The notes beneath the pieces are model-generated. The model did no database searches, had not been told where the DNA came from, and was given only the letters and a program-made list of their open reading frames with translations. 64,000 bases of DNA from JACVRX01 sp963831385. GTDB lineage: Bacteria > Actinomycetota > Actinomycetes > Jiangellales > Jiangellaceae. Shown piece by piece: positions 18,336 through 27,568 of this stretch; position 1 is the first letter of the stretch; every line of letters starts with the position of its first letter. The translations under genes and the position numbers were made by a program. The DNA lies in assembly GCA_963831385.1 (NCBI GenBank), contig CAWHPW010000019.1, positions 1 through 64,000 on the forward strand, in the 5' to 3' direction.

Positions 18336-18442
18336 TAACAGACAGGGTTAAGCCGAGGGACGACCACTGTGCGGATCCCATCCCCTGGTCTACTGGAGAT
18401 CGACTCCGGACTGGTCGGTCATGTGAGGGCTTGGAGGAATCA

Positions 18443-19333
18443 ATGGCGAGATCCAATCTGGTGTCTAGGCTCGCGCGCCACGCTCGACGAGGCGTGATCG
18501 ATCTCCCGCGGAACATCGTGTGGGCGGTCGACACCACGTTGAAGAACCCGGCCACATCTGCCGGTAGGAAGCTCCAGTCGGTGGGACATGAGGCGGCCTC
18601 CGCCGTTGCCGATGTGAGTCCGTTCGCTGACGGTGCCGACAGCCGACTACATCGGGTCGACGCGGCCCTGGAACGCGCCCATGAGCTCGAGGTGCAGGCT
18701 CGGGAGGAAGCCGAGAATGCGAGGGAGCGAGCAGAGGCCGCCGCGAGAGTCGAAGCCGACGGCGACCAGCAGATCGACGCAGCGCGGGATGAAGGCGAAC
18801 GCGAAGTCGTCGACGTGGTCGCGGAGGCTCAGCGGGAGGCTGACGAGTACGTGGCCGCGAAGCGCGCCCGGGCGGAGCAGATCGCTGCCAACCGCGTCGC
18901 CGCGGTCGAGGTCGACGTCGCTGAGCAAGTGAGGCGAGCCAAGGACGAGGCCAAGAAGGCGCACACCAAGGCCGAGCAGGCGATCGAGCGGGCACGTGAT
19001 CAGATGAAGCAAGCTCGCGAGCTGGCCGAGGCGGCGGCAGAGGCTGCGCGACGGGCCGCCGATGAGGCCCGTGCTCGGGCCGAACGCCTGTCTGACCAAG
19101 CCGACACCAAGGCAGCCGCAGCCCAGCGCAAGGTCGACGAGGCCAACGAACGACGCGAGGCCGTGGCCTCCGAGGGCCGGAAGCTGGGCGCGGATGCTGA
19201 TACACGTCCGCTGGATCTTGCCGACATGACCAAACAGGAGCTGCTGGCCCTGGGCGCGGAGATGGATCTGGATCTGAAGTCAGCGATGCGCAAGCAGGAC
19301 ATGGTGAGGACGATCCGTCGCTCACGCGGCTGA
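18443..19333 (+). CDS. Long coiled-coil protein with Rho-N/SAP-like C-terminal domain
   Basis: ATG 18443 has GGAGGA at good spacing. It has 296 residues: an N-terminal basic region (MARSNLVSRLARHARRG), then an almost unbroken Ala/Glu/Arg/Lys-rich coiled coil over residues about 70-245. The compact C-terminal domain LADMTKQELLALGAEMDLD, with a basic second helix, is of the helix-extended-loop-helix type seen in Rho N-termini and SAP-like DNA/RNA-binding modules. It is followed by two small membrane proteins with short gaps. A structural, nucleic-acid-tethering or stress role is inference. Confidence 0.6.
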   Translation: MARSNLVSRLARHARRGVIDLPRNIVWAVDTTLKNPATSAGRKLQSVGHEAASAVADVSPFADGADSRLHRVDAALERAHELEVQAREEAENARERAEAAARVEADGDQQIDAARDEGEREVVDVVAEAQREADEYVAAKRARAEQIAANRVAAVEVDVAEQVRRAKDEAKKAHTKAEQAIERARDQMKQARELAEAAAEAARRAADEARARAERLSDQADTKAAAAQRKVDEANERREAVASEGRKLGADADTRPLDLADMTKQELLALGAEMDLDLKSAMRKQDMVRTIRRSRG

Positions 19334-19360
19334 TCTTCACCACACGACGACGGGAGCACC

Positions 19361-19555
19361 ATGAACAGACTCTTCGGCAAGAAGACAATTATCGATCGTC
19401 TGGGAGAGGCCGTCGGTCTCAAGCCGAGGCGCTCGAGCACGGCCGTGAGGTCGGGACTTGCTGCGGCGGGCGCGGCCGCCGGGCTGGCCATCGTGAGCGC
19501 CGTGGTCTCCGCATTCCGGGACCGCCAGAGCGATGGGGAACGCGATGTTCGGTAG
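19361..19555 (+). CDS. Small single-helix membrane protein
   Basis: It has 64 residues: a basic N-terminus MNRLFGKKTIIDRLGEAVGL, a hydrophobic Ala-rich segment (SGLAAAGAAAGLAIVSAVVSAF), and a charged tail RDRQSDGERDVR. It starts 27 bp after the coiled-coil gene behind GGGAGCACC and overlaps the next gene by 11 bp. Probably one operon. Function unknown; the layout resembles small stress-associated envelope proteins. Confidence 0.55.
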   Translation: MNRLFGKKTIIDRLGEAVGLKPRRSSTAVRSGLAAAGAAAGLAIVSAVVSAFRDRQSDGERDVR

Positions 19556-19757
19556 GAAGACCCTCGGCCGCGGCGTCGTCTTCGGTCTGGGCTACCTGGC
19601 CGGCACGCGGGCCGGTCGCGAGCGGTACGAGCAGATCGAGGCCGGTCTCCAAGCCGTGATCGAGAAGCTTCGGGCGCGCTACGCCGAGGACGCGGCGAGT
19701 ACGTCGTCATCGCCGTCGGGACGGGACGGATACAGCGATATCAGGCTCGGCGACTGA
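19545..19757 (+). CDS. YtxH-like small protein
   Basis: ATG 19545 with GGGGA at 5-nt spacing gives 70 residues, MFGRKTLGRGVVFGLGYLAG. The GLGYLAGTRAGRERYEQI motif is characteristic of YtxH-domain small proteins: a short hydrophobic segment followed by an amphipathic helix. It has a Ser/Asp-rich tail. It overlaps the previous gene's end and completes the three-gene unit with the coiled-coil protein. Confidence 0.55.
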   Translation: MFGRKTLGRGVVFGLGYLAGTRAGRERYEQIEAGLQAVIEKLRARYAEDAASTSSSPSGRDGYSDIRLGD

Positions 19758-19769
19758 TCGACGGCTACC

Positions 19770-20054
19770 ATGCTGATCGAGATCCGTCTCCTGGCCCGGC
19801 TGTTGCGAATTCCACTCCTGCGTGTCGAGGGCGTCGTCGCCTTGCGGGACGTCGATGCTCAGCACATATCGATGAGCTCGGCCGCTGGCCAGCCGTGGAT
19901 GATCGGTACCATGCCGACGAATGTCAGGGGTGCTGCCGACCGCGCGGCACTCGGCCGGGACCTCGCCGAAGCCGAAGCAATCATCTCCGGCATCGACCGA
20001 TCGGAATCCCCGCCAAGATCACGAGCGAAACCTGTCCTCAAGATCAACGCGTGA
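19770..20054 (+). CDS. Hypothetical open frame, doubtful
   Basis: It has 94 codons starting ATG 19770, without a clear ribosome site. It encodes a hydrophobic N-terminus (MLIEIRLLARLLRIPLLRV) and a charged helical middle. No family is recognised. It may be a real short gene or an open frame by chance in front of the terminase-like remnant. Confidence 0.25.
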   Translation: MLIEIRLLARLLRIPLLRVEGVVALRDVDAQHISMSSAAGQPWMIGTMPTNVRGAADRAALGRDLAEAEAIISGIDRSESPPRSRAKPVLKINA

Positions 20055-20347
20055 TGATCACGGCAAGGCGGACAAGTCGTGGGTCTCCGCCGGCTCGGAC
20101 ATCGACCAGGTGTTCCTGTTGTGTGAGTCGATGGACGAGCGGGTGGCGCTGCGGGTGCGCATGCTCCGGGCCGGGGACTCTGTCGATTGGCGGGGACCGG
20201 GTTGCTCTAAGGCAGCTCGACGACCAGATCACCAGTTTGCTCAGCGCGTTGGAATTCACCCCGACCGCCCGTAGCCGGTGGGTTGCCGAGATCCGCAGGG
20301 CGACCGCGCTGGAGGAGCTACTCGGCCGCCGGGACGACCCAAGCTAG
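20050..20347 (+). pseudogene. Phage terminase small-subunit-like remnant, frameshifted
   Basis: Readable protein: a lead-in ending DIDQVFLLCESMDERVALRV, RMLRAGDS, then after a one-base slip near 20200 VALRQLDDQITSLLSALEFT, PTARSRWVAEIRRATALEELL. This pattern (LDERxxLRxxVL, then RxLDxQIxxxLSxLxFTPxxRARxxVAEV) matches small terminase-like proteins in actinobacterial phages, as I remember the family. No large terminase, portal or integrase is nearby, so this is a stray phage relic. The true start is unclear because the upstream frame has no initiation codon until 19921. Confidence 0.45.
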
Positions 20348-20498
20348 GTAGCGCCGGACCAGAACAGGCTGTCAACAGCGCGACAGGACCTGCTTGCAGG
20401 CTCGAACGCCCGTCCCGCGTTTGCGCCGGAGTCCCCTGGGAATCCCGCGGCTCCTACAGCAGCTGTGTCACGCGAAGGGCAGCGAGGACCGCGGCGAG

Positions 20499-20953
20499 AT
20501 GATCAACTCACTCAGGTTGTTTCGAGAGAGGGTGAACTGTCGGCCACCGAAGTCGGATGACGACAAACTGCGGGTCTCCTACCCTGACCCGATGCAGGAC
20601 GACGAGAACGATGATGTGGCGTTCTTCGTCCATATGTGGGCCGAGGTGTACGCCAGCTCAATCGGGTGCGGACGATTCGGCAGAAGGACATCACCGACCT
20701 CCGCAACTCTGAAGGTGGGGAAGAGTGGAGTCCGACCGGCGAGGACATCGAGCGCAACTTCCGGGTTAGATGGACCGAAGAGCACACCCTGGTCTGGGGC
20801 GCCCACCAGCTCGAACAGTGGACTCGACGGCTCGCCATCGAACGTGGTGAAGATGCGCCTGACCCCGACGCCGTCCTGGCCACGGTCCGCAACGCACTCG
20901 AACATCTCAATGAGGCCAACTTCGATCGCGGAGAGGCATCACCCGGGCCCTAG
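20499..20953 (+). pseudogene. Hypothetical protein with one frameshift
   Basis: It is read from ATG 20499 (MINSLRLFRERVNCRPPKSD) or ATG 20592, through FFVHMWAEVYASSI, then one frame over near 20665 as RTIRQKDITDLRNSEGGEEW, then WTEEHTLVWGAHQLEQWTRR, ending GEASPGP. It has a Trp/His-rich helical character. I do not recognise the family. It belongs to the accessory segment and probably has the same one-base error or decay as its neighbour. Confidence 0.4.
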
Positions 20954-21191
20954 GTAGTTGCCGTTCGCTGCGGATGTTGCCGGACGGACGCCTCAACGTC
21001 CAGGTGGGCCGTGGGCTCGTTGGCGGTCTTATAGAGACTGCTCGCCGACCAGTCGCTCGGCAATCTCCTGCAACTGTTCGTCCGACGCGCCAGCGCACCC
21101 AGGTGGGCGCTCGGGTGGTCAAACTGCCCTGACCAGCGGAAACCCAGGCAGGTGTAGACGATGACGAAAGTGCTACGGCCAGGTTCGACGA

Positions 21192-21809
21192 TCAGGTGAG
21201 CGCCAACAGATGTGGGGCGAGTGCTCGGAATGCACGGCCGCGGTGACTGATGGCGTCTTTGTCGGCCGTCGGCATCTCGGCGGTGGTCCGGATATCGCCA
21301 TCAGGGATGAATATCGGGTCGTAGCCGAAGCCGTTGGTCCCACGGGGCTCGCGGATCAGCCGCCCGCGAACCCGACCCTCCTCGACGACGACCTGGCCGC
21401 TCGGCCGGGCCAGGGCGGCCGCGCACACGAATGCCGCGGTGCGTCGATCGTCGGGCACGTCGGCAAGCTGGAGCAGCAACAAGGTGAGATTCGCCGTATC
21501 GTCCCCATGCCGCCCGGCCCAGCGAGCCGAGAGGACGCCCGGCATCCCGCCGAGAATGTCAACGCTGAGACCGGAGTCGTCGGCGATCGCGCTGAGGCCC
21601 GTCGCGTCGGCGACGGCAGTCGCCTTGAGCACAGCGTTCTCGGTGTACGTCAGCCCGGTTTCGGCGACCTCGGGTACGTCGGGACGATCCGCAAGCGACA
21701 CCAGGTCGATTCCGGCAACGCCGACGTCGGCGAGGATCCTGCGCAGTTCGCCGACCTTGTGTGGGTTGCGGGTGGCGAGCATCACCCGGCGGCGGCCAGC
21801 CGGGCTCAT
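21192..21809 (-). CDS. rdgB: XTP/dITP diphosphatase (RdgB/HAM1 family)
   Basis: It has 205 residues. It begins RRVMLATRNPHKVGELRRIL, the family nucleotide-binding N-terminus, followed by TYTENAVLKA, AIADDSGLSVDILGGMPGV, SARWAGRHGDD, GTNGFGYDPIFIPDG and ISHRGRAF. It hydrolyses deaminated purine nucleoside triphosphates (XTP, dITP/ITP) to monophosphates, keeping them out of DNA and RNA. It overlaps the end of rph by 4 bp, as in mycobacteria (rphA-Rv1341). Confidence 0.95.
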   Translation of the reverse strand: MSPAGRRRVMLATRNPHKVGELRRILADVGVAGIDLVSLADRPDVPEVAETGLTYTENAVLKATAVADATGLSAIADDSGLSVDILGGMPGVLSARWAGRHGDDTANLTLLLLQLADVPDDRRTAAFVCAAALARPSGQVVVEEGRVRGRLIREPRGTNGFGYDPIFIPDGDIRTTAEMPTADKDAISHRGRAFRALAPHLLALT

Positions 21810-22528
21810 CCGGCGAGAGCAGCCCGTTGCAGGCCGGTGAGCTCGGCGCAGCCGTTCTCCGCGAGAGCGAGCAAGGCATCGAGCTCTGGCCGGTCGAACG
21901 GTTCGCCCTCGGCGGTGCCTTGGATCTCGACGAACCGGCCGTCCCCGGTCATGACGACATTCATGTCGGTCTCGGCCCGAACATCTTCCTCATAGCACAA
22001 ATCCAGTAACGGTTCGCCGTCGACGACACCGACCGAGACGGCTGCCACGGAGCCGCGCAGCACATCGCCCGAGGTCAACAGCCCGCGGCTGCGCATCCAG
22101 TCGACGGCGTCGGCCAGCGCAACATGGGCACCGGTGATGGCCGCCGTGCGGGTACCACCATCGGCCTGCAGGACGTCACAGTCGAGAACCACCGTGTTCT
22201 CGCCCAGTGCCGATACGTCGATGATGCCGCGCAAGGCGCGGCCGACCAGCCGGGAGATCTCGTGGGTCCGACCACCGATCCGACCTCGCACGGACTCCCG
22301 GTCAGACCGCGTGTTCGTCGATCGAGGCAGCATCGCGTACTCAGCGGTCACCCATCCCAGCCCGGAGCCCTTGCGCCAGCGGGGAACCCCCTCGGTGACC
22401 GATGCGGCGCACAACACCCGAGTGGCGCCGAACTCGACCAGGACCGAGCCTTCGGCGTGGTCGAGCCACCCGCGGGTGATCCGCACCGGACGGAGCTGGT
22501 CGGCCGCTCGGCCATCGGGACGCGCCAT
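21806..22528 (-). CDS. rph: Ribonuclease PH (tRNA 3'-end processing)
   Basis: ATG 22528 gives 240 residues starting MARPDGRAADQLRPVRITRG, the family's usual start; an in-frame ATG at 22558 would overlap the upstream stop. Motifs are RWRKGSGLGWVTAEYAMLPR, RSDRES, RTHEISRLVGRALRG, DCDVLQADGGTRTAAITGA and the phosphate-site Arg residues. It trims tRNA 3' ends phosphorolytically and forms a hexameric ring. It lies downstream of the MBL hydrolase and overlaps rdgB. Confidence 0.95.
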   Translation of the reverse strand: MARPDGRAADQLRPVRITRGWLDHAEGSVLVEFGATRVLCAASVTEGVPRWRKGSGLGWVTAEYAMLPRSTNTRSDRESVRGRIGGRTHEISRLVGRALRGIIDVSALGENTVVLDCDVLQADGGTRTAAITGAHVALADAVDWMRSRGLLTSGDVLRGSVAAVSVGVVDGEPLLDLCYEEDVRAETDMNVVMTGDGRFVEIQGTAEGEPFDRPELDALLALAENGCAELTGLQRAALAG

Positions 22529-22550
22529 GCCCGGAAGGTTATCTCCCGGA

Positions 22551-23293
22551 TCAGACATTCAGGACCAAGCCAGAACTGGCGGCGGTGACCGGCCCGCCGA
22601 ACACCGCCTCGGCCCCGGCTACCGCTGCGGCTCGGTGACCCCACGGCGGGACATGGGTGACCACCAGATGGCCGACCCCGGCCGCCATCGCGTGCTGGCC
22701 CGCTTCCCGGCCGGTGAGGTGCAGCCCGGGCGGATGGTTCTCACCGTCGCGGAATGCCGCCTCGCAGACGAAGACGTCGGCACCGGAGGCGAGGTCGACC
22801 AACGCCGAGGTCGCCGCAGTATCGCCGGAATACGCCATCGAGCGGCCGTCGTGGTCGAGACGCATCGCGTAGGCCGGTACCGGATGCACGACGCGGGTGG
22901 CCCGGACCGTGAACGAGCCGACGTCGAAGCTGCCATCCGGGTACGGCCGAAAGTCGAACGTCTCGGCCATTCCCGGCTCTGGGGCCAGGCCATACGCCGT
23001 CGCCATTCGCTCGGCCGTACCGGCTGGCCCCCAGACCGGGATCGGCCGACCACCGGCGCCAGGCCCGTACCGCCGGGCCACGTAGAGACTGCACAGGTCG
23101 AGACAGTGATCCGGATGCAGATGGCTGAGCAGTACGGCGTCGATGTCGGCGATCTCGGCGTGGCGCTGCAGTACGCCGAGTGCGCCGTTGCCGAGGTCGA
23201 GCAGGAGCCGAGTGCCGTCGGCCTCGACCAGGTATGCCGACGCGGGCGAGTCGGGGCCAGGCAGCGATCCCGAGCAGCCGAGAACGGTCAGTC

Positions 23294-23297
<4 letters not shown>
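22551..23297 (-). CDS. MBL-fold metallohydrolase (Rv1339-like, cyclic nucleotide phosphodiesterase/RNase Z type)
   Basis: GTG 23297 overlaps the murI stop (GTGA). It has 248 residues. Metal ligands are SHLHPDHCLD (HxHxDH), YSGDTAATSALVD (Asp) and VVTHVPPWGH (His), with N-terminal VLGCSGSLPGPDSPASAYLVE. The mycobacterial orthologue at this position is reported as an atypical cAMP phosphodiesterase; sequence alone cannot separate this from other RNase Z-like activities. It is operonic with murI, rph and rdgB. Confidence 0.85.
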
Positions 23298-24091
<794 letters not shown>

Positions 24092-24114
24092 GGCCCGACG
24101 AGCGTACGCCAGGC

Positions 24115-25188
24115 TCACCGGTCTACCGCCGTCTCCGACTCGCCAAGCTGCCGTCGCACCTCTGGTCGGGTGTCCCTGATGATTGCCCGCAACTGCGCCG
24201 GCGGCAGTTGGCCGAGGAGCATGGCCTCCAGCAGCCGGGCCATCTCGTAGCCAGGGTCGCTGCGCAGCGCGCGTTCCAGCGCCATGGTCGTGAGCGGGCC
24301 ACCGCCGTGCTGATAGACGACGGAGGCGAGAACCGTGCATATCGGCGCCGCGTCGTCGTCGAGAGCTCGCTGCGCCAGCTCGGTGAGAAACGCGATCAGC
24401 TCGTCGGATCGACCGTCGAGTCCCCAACTGGTCAGTTCGTCTCTGGCGACCTTGTTGCGGAGCCCGAGCACGATCCGCGCGGCATCCTCGTCGTCGAGCT
24501 CGTGGGTGCCGTCGACGTACTCGGCGAACGCGTCACGCGCCACCGCAACGGTGTGCCGAGCGAACGCGTCGGCGCCGCCGTCGATGATCTCCGCCACGAT
24601 TGCCTCGCCGACCCGGTCGTACACCTGCTCGAGAGCGATGCGTCGCAACGCCACCGGGCCACGAACGTTCGCCTCGAGATCGTCGCGTGACGGGAAGATG
24701 GTCCGGCCCGAGAGCACTCGCTCCGCCTCGAGCTGGGCGACGACTCCCTCGGCCACGGCCGGGATCACGGTGCCCTCAGGCGGGCAGCAGGACTGGCCGC
24801 AGGTATAGGAAAACCACCGGCCGTCGCGTACCAACAGCGCTTCGGCCAGCTCGATCCCGCGCCTGAGCAACTGCCCGCCGACCTCGTCGACGAGGCCGGC
24901 CCGAGGCAACCGGTCTGCTTCTGCCGGCGCATCGGTATAGCAGACGACGATCGCCGCGCTGGCCTTGTCGGTGGCCACCCGGGCAGCTGTCTCGGCCGCG
25001 AAACGCTCGTCGTACTCGGGATCGACAAGGTCGATGCGCATGGTCAGCCCGGTTCGCTGGCGCGGGCCGCGCAGGCACATCACCACCAGGCTCTCCGCCG
25101 GGTGGAAGCCCAGCATGGACGGGATCGCGCCGACGATGTCGACCGGGCTGCTGAATGTGACCACGACGGGCCGGGCTGCTGCGCTCAT
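24115..25188 (-). CDS. DUF4192 domain-containing protein
   Basis: ATG 25188 gives 357 residues. The N-terminus MSAAARPVVVTFSSPVDIVG, with AIPSMLGFHPAESLVVMCLRG, is the DUF4192 hallmark. WFSYTCGQSCCPPEG with clustered Cys follows, and a helical C-terminal half with DPGYEMARLLEAMLLGQLPP. The family is restricted to actinobacteria and has no known function. It is 23 bp upstream of murI on the same strand, replacing the rhomboid-protease gene that sits near this place in mycobacteria. Confidence 0.85.
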   Translation of the reverse strand: MSAAARPVVVTFSSPVDIVGAIPSMLGFHPAESLVVMCLRGPRQRTGLTMRIDLVDPEYDERFAAETAARVATDKASAAIVVCYTDAPAEADRLPRAGLVDEVGGQLLRRGIELAEALLVRDGRWFSYTCGQSCCPPEGTVIPAVAEGVVAQLEAERVLSGRTIFPSRDDLEANVRGPVALRRIALEQVYDRVGEAIVAEIIDGGADAFARHTVAVARDAFAEYVDGTHELDDEDAARIVLGLRNKVARDELTSWGLDGRSDELIAFLTELAQRALDDDAAPICTVLASVVYQHGGGPLTTMALERALRSDPGYEMARLLEAMLLGQLPPAQLRAIIRDTRPEVRRQLGESETAVDR

Positions 25189-25387
25189 GGCCGGCGAGCC
25201 TGCCGGGTCGGTAGCGGCGACTCCATACCAAGGGCGCCATCTGTGCACAACTGCGGCAGCAAGCCGCTGGCTGTTGATTGTCGCGATCTGCGCAGGTGCG
25301 TAGTGCATCGGGCTCGTCAGGTGTGCCGTGCCTGTCAGAGCACCGCTGTACACAGAGCATCAGTTCAGAACGATCGAAGGGATCGAC

Positions 25388-25735
25388 ATGGGAAATGAGA
25401 TGTCCATCGGTGACGAGGCCGAGCAGTTCCTGGCATCGCTCGTACGGGAACACAGTGGCCCGGACCCGCACGAGTGCTTGCGCTGCTTCCTGCGCCGGGC
25501 GGTGTCGCGGCGCGGTTGCGACGGCGGCTTTGCCAGCGTTCGTCGCTGGCAGCGGGCCAACCCTGGTGCGCCGCCGGATCTGACCGATCAGCTCGAGCTA
25601 CAGGGCGGCGGTTGCGATTGCGAGGTCGTGCTCAACGTGTTCCGGGACGAGATTCCGCCGTCGACCCGGCCGCTGGACGACTGCCCGTCCATTCATTCGC
25701 GAGCCGGCTCCACAGCCGGCTCGGAAGGGTGGTAG
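25388..25735 (+). CDS. DUF2695 domain-containing protein
   Basis: ATG 25388, with AAGGGA upstream, gives 115 residues. The motif set HECLRCFLRRAVSRRGCDGG ... FASVRRWQRAN ... GGGCDCEVVLNVF defines DUF2695. Its conserved Cys pairs (CLRC, GC, CDC) suggest zinc binding. Function is unknown. It is oriented against both neighbours (DUF4192 and the cysO-cysM fusion), so it is an independent insertion in an otherwise conserved block. Confidence 0.8.
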   Translation: MGNEMSIGDEAEQFLASLVREHSGPDPHECLRCFLRRAVSRRGCDGGFASVRRWQRANPGAPPDLTDQLELQGGGCDCEVVLNVFRDEIPPSTRPLDDCPSIHSRAGSTAGSEGW

Positions 25736-25752
25736 GCGCGTGCACCTGAGAC

Positions 25753-27066
25753 TCATGCCCAGAGGTGGCCGTCGAGGCGATCCTCGGCTTCGTCGAGCGT
25801 GCCTTCGTAGGCACCTGTCGACAGGTACTTCCAGCCTCCATCGCACACCAAGAACGCGATGTCGGCGCGTCCGTGGGCCGTGACCACCTTGGCCGCCTCG
25901 GCGAGTGCAGCGTGCACGATGGCGCCGGTGGATATCCCGGCGAAGATGCCCTCGTTCGCCAGCAACTCGCGCGTGCGGCGGACGGCCTCGCGGGGGCCGA
26001 CCGAGAAGCGCGACGACAGGACCGACTCGTCGTAGAGCTCGGGGACGAATCCTTCGTCGAGGTTGCGCAGGCCGTAGACCAGCTCGCCGTAGCGCGGCTC
26101 GGCCGCGACGATGCGGATGCCCGGGACCTTCTCGCGTAGATAGCGCCCGACGCCCATCAATGTCCCCGTCGTCCCCAGGCCAGCGACGAAGTGGGTGATC
26201 GTCGGAAGGTCCTCGAGGATCTCCGGCCCGGTCGTCGAGTAGTGGGCGAGGGTATTGGCAGGATTGCCGTACTGGTAGAGCATGACCCAGCCGGGGTTCT
26301 CGGCTGCCATCTGCTTGGCCACTCGGACGGCCTCGTTGGAGCCGCCCGCTGCCGGCGAGAAGACAACCTCCGCGCCCCACATCGTCAATAACTGCCGACG
26401 CTCCACCGAGGTGTTCTCCGGCATGACGCACACCAGCCGATACCCCTTCACCGCGGCGGCCATCGCCAGCGAGATGCCGGTGTTGCCCGATGTCGGCTCC
26501 AAGATCGTGCAGCCCGGCGACAGCAGGCCCTCGCGCTCGGCCGAATCGATCATCTGCAGCGCCGGGCGGTCCTTGAGCGAACCGGTCGGGTTCCGGTCCT
26601 CGAGCTTCGCCCACAGTCGGACGTCGGCCGACGGTGACATCCGGGGCAGCCCGACCAGCGGGGTGCGCCCCACCGAGGCCAGCAGTGAGTCGAATCTCAC
26701 CGGCGGATGCTCCGTCGGCCTACCTGGTCGAGTTGCGCCCCCGGCTAACTGGTCGGGTTCGGTCCTTCCGGCCGCACCCGGCCGCCGAGCCGCGCTCCCC
26801 CCGGCCACCGCCGGCAGGACCGTCACCGAGTCCCCATCTGAGACGGGCGTCTTCAGCCCCTCGAGGAACCGAACGTCTTCGTCGTTGAGGTATACGTTGA
26901 CGAACCGGCGCAGGCCCTGGCCGTCGACGAGTCGGCTGCGCAGGCCCGGATGACGCGATTCCAGGTCGTCGATGACCGCTGCCACGGTGTCGCCGGCGCC
27001 CTCGACGGTCTTTGCGCCGTCGGTGTACTGGCGCAGGATCGTGGGGATGCGAACCTCGATGGCCAT
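25753..27066 (-). CDS. cysM: CysO-CysM fusion: sulfur-carrier protein joined to O-phosphoserine sulfhydrylase
   Basis: ATG 27066 (AGGAG at 8 nt) opens 437 residues. Residues 1-91 are CysO: MAIEVRIPTILRQYTDGAK ... RFVNVYLNDEDVRFLEGL ... VTVLPAVAGG, the ubiquitin-like carrier that delivers sulfur as a thiocarboxylate on its last Gly. Instead of stopping, the frame runs through a roughly 30-residue Ala/Gly/Arg/Pro linker into a full CysM: VRFDSLLASVGRTPLVGLPR, KLEDRNPTGSLKDRPAL with the PLP Lys, EPTSGNTG and GLGTTGTLMG. Each reads as intact. CysM could also start alone at GTG near 26702, behind GGAG. In mycobacteria these are separate genes mec-cysO-cysM. The fused Gly-Gly could not be activated unless cleaved; Mec is next door. 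Confidence 0.85.
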   Translation of the reverse strand: MAIEVRIPTILRQYTDGAKTVEGAGDTVAAVIDDLESRHPGLRSRLVDGQGLRRFVNVYLNDEDVRFLEGLKTPVSDGDSVTVLPAVAGGSAARRPGAAGRTEPDQLAGGATRPGRPTEHPPVRFDSLLASVGRTPLVGLPRMSPSADVRLWAKLEDRNPTGSLKDRPALQMIDSAEREGLLSPGCTILEPTSGNTGISLAMAAAVKGYRLVCVMPENTSVERRQLLTMWGAEVVFSPAAGGSNEAVRVAKQMAAENPGWVMLYQYGNPANTLAHYSTTGPEILEDLPTITHFVAGLGTTGTLMGVGRYLREKVPGIRIVAAEPRYGELVYGLRNLDEGFVPELYDESVLSSRFSVGPREAVRRTRELLANEGIFAGISTGAIVHAALAEAAKVVTAHGRADIAFLVCDGGWKYLSTGAYEGTLDEAEDRLDGHLWA

Positions 27067-27128
27067 CGGCCGGGCTCCTGTGGTCGAGAAGGGTCGTCGG
27101 TACCGGGAAACGGGTATGCCCGAACCCA

Positions 27129-27542
27129 TCATTCCCGACCGGTGATGCGAACCTCTTCCTCGGTCACGTCACCGTCGACGATTCGGAACGAACGGATCTC
27201 CACGTTGTCGGGTTCGCGAGTCGATACCAGGACGTAATGAGCAATGGGTTCGGCCGCATAGGCGATGTCGGTGCGAGATGGATACGCCTCCGTCGCCGTG
27301 TGCGAGTGGTAGATGACGATCGGTTCCTCGTCGCGCTCGTCCATCTCCCGCCAGACCGCGAGTTGTTCGAGCGAATCGAACCGATAGAAGGTTGGCGACC
27401 GCTCGGCGTTCGCCATGGGCACCAACCGAACCGGCCGGTCGGAGCCCACCGGGCCGGCGATCACCCCACAGGCTTCGTCGGGATGGTCCCGGCGGGCGTG
27501 GGCGACGATCGCCTCGACCAGGTCGCTGCCGATGCTGAGCAC
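27129..27542 (-). CDS. mec: Mec, JAMM-family metalloprotease releasing cysteine from CysO
   Basis: It has 137 residues. The JAMM zinc motif is complete: a Glu near the N-terminus (DEACGVIAGPVGSDR context) and HSHTATEAYPSRTD (HxH...SxxD). In Mycobacterium tuberculosis Mec hydrolyses the CysO-cysteine adduct after Gly-Gly to free L-cysteine. The gene is 62 bp upstream of the cysO-cysM fusion, same strand. The same peptidase could in principle cut the Gly-Gly/Ser junction inside the fusion; that is my inference. Confidence 0.9.
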   Translation of the reverse strand: MLSIGSDLVEAIVAHARRDHPDEACGVIAGPVGSDRPVRLVPMANAERSPTFYRFDSLEQLAVWREMDERDEEPIVIYHSHTATEAYPSRTDIAYAAEPIAHYVLVSTREPDNVEIRSFRIVDGDVTEEEVRITGRE

Positions 27543-27568
27543 GGCCGACGAGCCTAAGCCAACGGCCC

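Larger units (their letters stand above)
17601..21143 (+). repeat. Imperfect 17-bp direct repeats flanking an accessory segment
   Basis: CCCTGACCAGCGCAAAC at 17601-17617 and CCCTGACCAGCGGAAAC at 21127-21143 match at 16 of 17 positions. They lie just outside the two core genes flanking a 3.5-kb block of unusual genes (coiled-coil protein, tiny membrane proteins, terminase-like remnant). They could be attachment-site halves, or they could be chance. No integrase gene is visible between them. Confidence 0.25.

Noticed and set aside
18465..19388. A 307-codon minus-strand open frame opposite the coiled-coil gene
   Set aside because: Arg/Pro/Cys-rich antisense translation; the plus-strand gene has a good start and coiled-coil periodicity.
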